DNA from: Clostridia bacterium
GTDB lineage: Bacteria > Bacillota > Clostridia > Oscillospirales > Acutalibacteraceae
Assembly (NCBI GenBank): GCA_017521425.1
Contig: JAFXCQ010000026.1
Location: forward strand, 1 to 33,848
DNA: 33,848 nucleotides
Direction: 5' to 3'
The position numbers and the translations under genes were made by a program. Of this stretch, positions 31,076 to 33,848 are shown piece after piece (positions within the stretch are counted from its first letter, which is position 1; each line of letters starts with the position of its first letter). The notes under the pieces are model-generated. The model saw nothing but the letters and a program-made list of their open reading frames with translations, had not been told where the DNA came from and did no database searches.

Positions 31076-31104
31076 TTGATAATTAAAACTTCTTGTGGTA
31101 AAAT
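31076..31104 (+). promoter_or_regulatory. Promoter for the methyltransferase-oxidoreductase pair
   Basis: TTGATA (31076-31081), 17-base spacer, TAAAAT (31099-31104) preceded by TGG, an extended -10. It lies 48 bases before the ATG at 31152. Confidence 0.7.
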
Positions 31105-31151
31105 TAAAGAGTATGGGTTTACCCTACTTATTTTACTGCAAGGGGTTTTTT

Positions 31152-31892
31152 ATGACTTCAAGAGAAGAACGCACCGAAAAGCTTGCAAAGAATTTAGATA
31201 TTTTCGTTAGCCACGCACATATATTTACTTCTGATGCCATTTTACTTGCAAATTTTTGCAAACCGCGTCACAAGGATAAATGCTGTGACCTTGGCACAGG
31301 TAACGGAATTATTCCTCTTTTATGGTTAAGAGATTTTAAACCAAAAGAGATTTTTGGTGTTGAGTTAAGTGAAAGTGCTATTGAGCTTTTTAAAAAGACT
31401 TTAAAACATAATAATATAGAAGATAATGTTAATTTATTTCACCTTGATTTGAAGAAAATCAAAGGTATTTTACCTAATGAATACTTTGATATAGTGAGCA
31501 TTAACCCACCTTATAAAAAGGTTGGTACAGGCATTGTAAACACCGAAGAAGATTACAAAAATGCTCGTCACGAGTTTAACTGTACTCTTTATGATGCCGC
31601 AAAAGCTGCAAATTATCTTTTAAAATTCGGTGGCAGATATTGTATGTGTCAACGACCCGAAAGACTTCCCGAAATGTTTGACGCAATGAGAAAAAATAAA
31701 ATTGAACCCAAAATTATGCGCGAAGTTATTCAGCGAAAAGGCAAAGAGCCAAGTCTTATTTTACTTGAAGGCAAAAAAGGATCTATGGAAGGATTCAGAA
31801 TTTTACCACCTCTTTACATTGAAGATGATAATGGTAATTATTCAAATGAAGCGGATGCATTATTTAACGCATACAAGACAAAAGAATTATAA
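31152..31892 (+). CDS. TrmN6/YfiC-like tRNA(Val) A37 N6-methyltransferase
   Basis: A 246-residue SAM-dependent adenine N6-methyltransferase. SAM-binding motif I is CCDLGTGNGIIPLL (residues 46-52 for DLGTGNG), the acidic end of strand 2 is FGVELSESAIELF, and the catalytic NPPY is at 118-121. The TSDAILLANFCKPR stretch before motif I is typical of the YfiC/TrmN6 group, which modifies A37 in tRNA1(Val) of E. coli; other substrates are possible. The ATG at 31152 with AAGGGG upstream is chosen over an earlier in-frame start at 31095, which overlaps the promoter. The FAD gene follows after 24 bases. Confidence 0.85.
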   Translation: MTSREERTEKLAKNLDIFVSHAHIFTSDAILLANFCKPRHKDKCCDLGTGNGIIPLLWLRDFKPKEIFGVELSESAIELFKKTLKHNNIEDNVNLFHLDLKKIKGILPNEYFDIVSINPPYKKVGTGIVNTEEDYKNARHEFNCTLYDAAKAANYLLKFGGRYCMCQRPERLPEMFDAMRKNKIEPKIMREVIQRKGKEPSLILLEGKKGSMEGFRILPPLYIEDDNGNYSNEADALFNAYKTKEL

Positions 31893-31916
31893 ATTTACAT
31901 AAAGAAGGTTTTAATT

Positions 31917-33329
31917 ATGAATTACGATGTTGTTATTGTCGGTGCAGGCCCTGCAGGTATCTTTACTGCGCTTGAACTTATTAAATTAGGTAGCAAAAAA
32001 AAGATTTTAATTATAGAAAAAGGTCAACCCGTTGAAAAACGCAGTTGTCCTAAATCAAAAACACAACAATGTGTAAATTGCAAACCATATTGCCACATTA
32101 CAACCGGATTTTCAGGTGCAGGTGCTTTCTCTGATGGTAAACTTTCATTAAGTTACGAAGTCGGTGGTGATTTACCTTCACTTATTGGCGAACTTTACGC
32201 ACAGGATTTAATAAATTATACCGATAAAATTTATCTGGAATTTGGTGCAGATAAACATATTGAGGGCATTAACGCAAGCGAAGAAGTTAAAGAAATACGA
32301 AAAAGAGCCATTCAGGCAGGTTTGAAACTTGTTGACTGCCCTATCCGTCATTTAGGTACTGAAAAAGCACAGACTCTTTACTATGAAATTGAAAAGTATC
32401 TTCAGAACAATGGTGTCGAAATGATTTTTGGTTATGAATGTACTGATATTGAAATTACAGACGGTAAATGCCGTGGTGTTTACGTTACCAACGGCAAAGA
32501 ATCAAAAGAAATAAAAGGTGAAAAAATAGTTATTGCTACCGGCAGACGTGGTGCAGACTGGCTCGAAAAACTTTGCTCTGAACACGGAATTGAGCACCAG
32601 GCAGGTACAGTTGACATAGGTGTTCGTGTTGAGGTAAGAAACGAAGTTATGGAAAAGGTAAACAAAGCGCTTTATGAATCAAAACTTATTGGTTACCCGA
32701 AGCCATTTAAAAATAAAGTTCGTACCTTCTGTCAGAATCCTGGTGGCTTTGTAAGTCAGGAAAACTATGACAATGATTTAGCAGTTGTTAATGGTCATTC
32801 TTACAAAGAAAAGAAATCTGATAATACCAACCTTGCTATTCTTTGTTCTCATAACTTTAATTATCCTTTTAACCAACCAATTGAATACGCTCAAAAGGTT
32901 GGTGAGCTTACAAATATGCTCGGTGCAGGTCACATTCTCGTACAAAGATATGGTGATATTCTCGATGGTAAAAGAACATGGCCAAAAGAACTTGCTCAAA
33001 GCAACTTAAGACCAACTCTTCCTGATGCAGTCGCAGGTGATATTACTGCCGCTATGCCTTACAGAGCAATGACAAATATTATCAATTTTATTCAGGCAGT
33101 TGACCATGTTGTTCCCGGCTTTGCTTCAACAGAAACATTGCTTTACTCCCCTGAACTAAAGTTTTACAGTAATAAAATAAAAATGAATACAGACCTTAAC
33201 ACAAGTGTTGAAGGGCTCCACTGCCTTGGTGATTCATCAGGCTGGACCCGTGGTCTTATGATGGCTTCTGTTATGGGTGTACTGATGGGAAGAAAAATAA
33301 ATGCAGAATGCATAACGCAGAATGCTTAA
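31917..33329 (+). CDS. FAD-dependent dehydrogenase-like oxidoreductase
   Basis: A 470-residue flavoprotein of the COG2509 type. The dinucleotide-binding motif GAGPAG is at residues 9-14 after VVIV. A Cys cluster C44, C52, C55, C59 precedes HITTGFSGAGAFSDGKLSLS, the hallmark of this family; whether it binds a metal or cluster is unknown. GEKIVIATGRRGADWLEKL, VDIGVRVEV and the final LGDSSGWTRGLMMASVMGVLMGRKI complete the FAD fold. The reaction is not established. The last residues (about NAECITQNA) and the stop are encoded by a heptad repeat and are probably a later addition. A strong terminator follows. Confidence 0.85.
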   Translation: MNYDVVIVGAGPAGIFTALELIKLGSKKKILIIEKGQPVEKRSCPKSKTQQCVNCKPYCHITTGFSGAGAFSDGKLSLSYEVGGDLPSLIGELYAQDLINYTDKIYLEFGADKHIEGINASEEVKEIRKRAIQAGLKLVDCPIRHLGTEKAQTLYYEIEKYLQNNGVEMIFGYECTDIEITDGKCRGVYVTNGKESKEIKGEKIVIATGRRGADWLEKLCSEHGIEHQAGTVDIGVRVEVRNEVMEKVNKALYESKLIGYPKPFKNKVRTFCQNPGGFVSQENYDNDLAVVNGHSYKEKKSDNTNLAILCSHNFNYPFNQPIEYAQKVGELTNMLGAGHILVQRYGDILDGKRTWPKELAQSNLRPTLPDAVAGDITAAMPYRAMTNIINFIQAVDHVVPGFASTETLLYSPELKFYSNKIKMNTDLNTSVEGLHCLGDSSGWTRGLMMASVMGVLMGRKINAECITQNA

Positions 33330-33330
33330 T
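33303..33330 (+). repeat. Heptad repeat forming the end of the FAD protein gene
   Basis: Four seven-base units in register: GCAGAAT, GCATAAC, GCAGAAT, GCTTAAT. They encode the last residues and TAA stop of the flavoprotein gene. The unit differs in sequence from the GGAAATA/GGGACCA types but has the same length and placement. Confidence 0.7.
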
Positions 33331-33346
33331 TAATTTAATAAATAAG

Positions 33347-33396
33347 AAAACTACATTCTATCAATTTTAGTTAAAATGATAGAATGTAGTTTTTAT
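33347..33396 (+). terminator. Terminator of the flavoprotein gene
   Basis: A perfect 17-base-pair stem (33347-33363 with 33377-33393), 13-base loop, followed by TTTTTATAATAT. AT-rich but long. Confidence 0.85.
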
Positions 33397-33413
33397 AATA
33401 TAATTTTGAATTT

Positions 33414-33452
33414 AAAACAAGCACTCTGTTTTCGCAGAGTGCTTGTTGTTTT
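33414..33452 (-). terminator. Terminator of the chemotaxis receptor gene
   Basis: A 13-base-pair stem (AACAAGCACTCTG with CAGAGTGCTTGTT, 33416-33428 and 33435-33447) and a six-base loop. It lies just past the receptor stop; TTTT follows on the minus strand and GTTTTTATC on the plus strand, so it may act both ways. Confidence 0.85.
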
Positions 33453-33454
33453 TA

Positions 33455-33848
33455 TCAATATTTATCATCGTAACTATCGAAGTTATAGTCCTTTGATGAG
33501 TCATAGTTGTTAATTTCCGGTATTTCCATTGAAGCTTGTGTTGAAACATCTTTAAGTTGGAAAGCACCAATAATTTGTTTGAGCATTTGTGCCTGACCTG
33601 AAAGCTCTTCTGATGCAGATGCACTTTCTTCTGAAGTTGCAGAGTTTGTCTGAACAACTGCAGAAATTTGCTCAATACCGCCTTTAAGTTGTGTAACTGC
33701 TGTTGCCTGTTCTTCTGATGCAGTTGCTATTTCGTCGATTTTAGCAGAAACATTGTTAACTTTTTCAACAACCTCTACGAGTGAGTTTGCTGTTTCGTCT
33801 GCAATCTTTGTACCGTTTTCAATTGCTTTAATAGCACTTTCAATAAGA
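33455..33848 (-). CDS. Methyl-accepting chemotaxis protein, C-terminal part
   Basis: The 3' end of a chemoreceptor gene whose 5' part lies beyond the window. About 130 residues are visible. They are helical coiled coil typical of an MCP signalling domain: IESAIKAIENGTKIADETAN, VEVVEKVNNVSAKIDEIATASEEQ, QLKGGIEQISAVVQTNSATSEESASASEELS and QAQMLKQIIGAFQLK, with Glu/Gln pairs fitting methylation sites. The highly conserved hairpin tip is not in view. The end is acidic and Tyr-rich (NNYDSSKDYNFDSYDDKY), without the NWETF-type CheR tether. TGA stop at 33455-33457. Confidence 0.93.
   Translation of the reverse strand, partial: LIESAIKAIENGTKIADETANSLVEVVEKVNNVSAKIDEIATASEEQATAVTQLKGGIEQISAVVQTNSATSEESASASEELSGQAQMLKQIIGAFQLKDVSTQASMEIPEINNYDSSKDYNFDSYDDKY

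Noticed and set aside
33412-33675. An 87-codon minus-strand frame at the right end
   Set aside because: It is an out-of-frame shadow of the chemotaxis receptor gene, whose true frame has no start inside the window.

Overview
The window is AT-rich with compact, mostly Shine-Dalgarno-led genes. It looks like a spore-forming Gram-positive of the class Clostridia, probably near the Ruminococcaceae/Oscillospiraceae. Supporting signs are the order nusB, TsaD-like gene, xseA, xseB, ispA, dxs, tlyA-like, nadK, argR, recN, the presence of spoVT, and BspA-like and collagen-like surface proteins. No rRNA, tRNA, CRISPR array, transposase or phage gene was seen.

Layout. (1) 1-10240, minus strand: an apparent eleven-gene operon read from one good promoter before nusB. 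Its products serve antitermination, exonuclease VII, isoprenoid precursors, rRNA methylation, NADP synthesis, arginine repression and DNA repair, and it ends in a TIM-barrel sugar isomerase-like gene. (2) 10273-14804: a Thr-rich membrane-anchored protein of unknown role, divergent from a secreted neutral-ceramidase-like hydrolase and a Gfo/Idh/MocA oxidoreductase. (3) 14898-18466, minus: a small membrane protein, araD and araA (no ribulokinase beside them), and a calcineurin-like phosphatase. (4) 18533-22648, plus: an AIM24-family protein, two family-2 glycosyltransferases, an OFA-type MFS transporter and a small orphan, closed by a strong bidirectional terminator. (5) 22661-31001: an accessory stretch with a TauE/SafE exporter, an XRE regulator divergent from a large collagen-like/leucine-rich surface protein, ribokinase, two poorly known proteins, intact spoVT and three decayed relatives of the spoVT 5' region. 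(6) 31076-33848: a TrmN6-like methyltransferase, an FAD-dependent oxidoreductase, and the 3' end of a chemotaxis receptor gene running off the window.

Two patterns are not explained by ordinary genes. First, heptanucleotide repeats (units such as GGAAATA, GGGACCA, GCAGAAT) sit at the 3' ends of four genes. In three they supply the last codons and the stop. AraD shows this best: its normal end is followed by five residues encoded by the repeat. Second, the region upstream of spoVT plus its first ~33 codons has been copied around the accessory region. The copies share a tail that is absent from intact spoVT, and one has lost exactly 15 codons between 9-bp direct repeats. Three of the four sites keep a divergent promoter pair with identical spacing, so neighbouring genes may be driven from the copied promoter. 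The spoVT-facing promoter resembles a sigma-G (forespore) promoter. All functions are read from sequence motifs; no searches were run.
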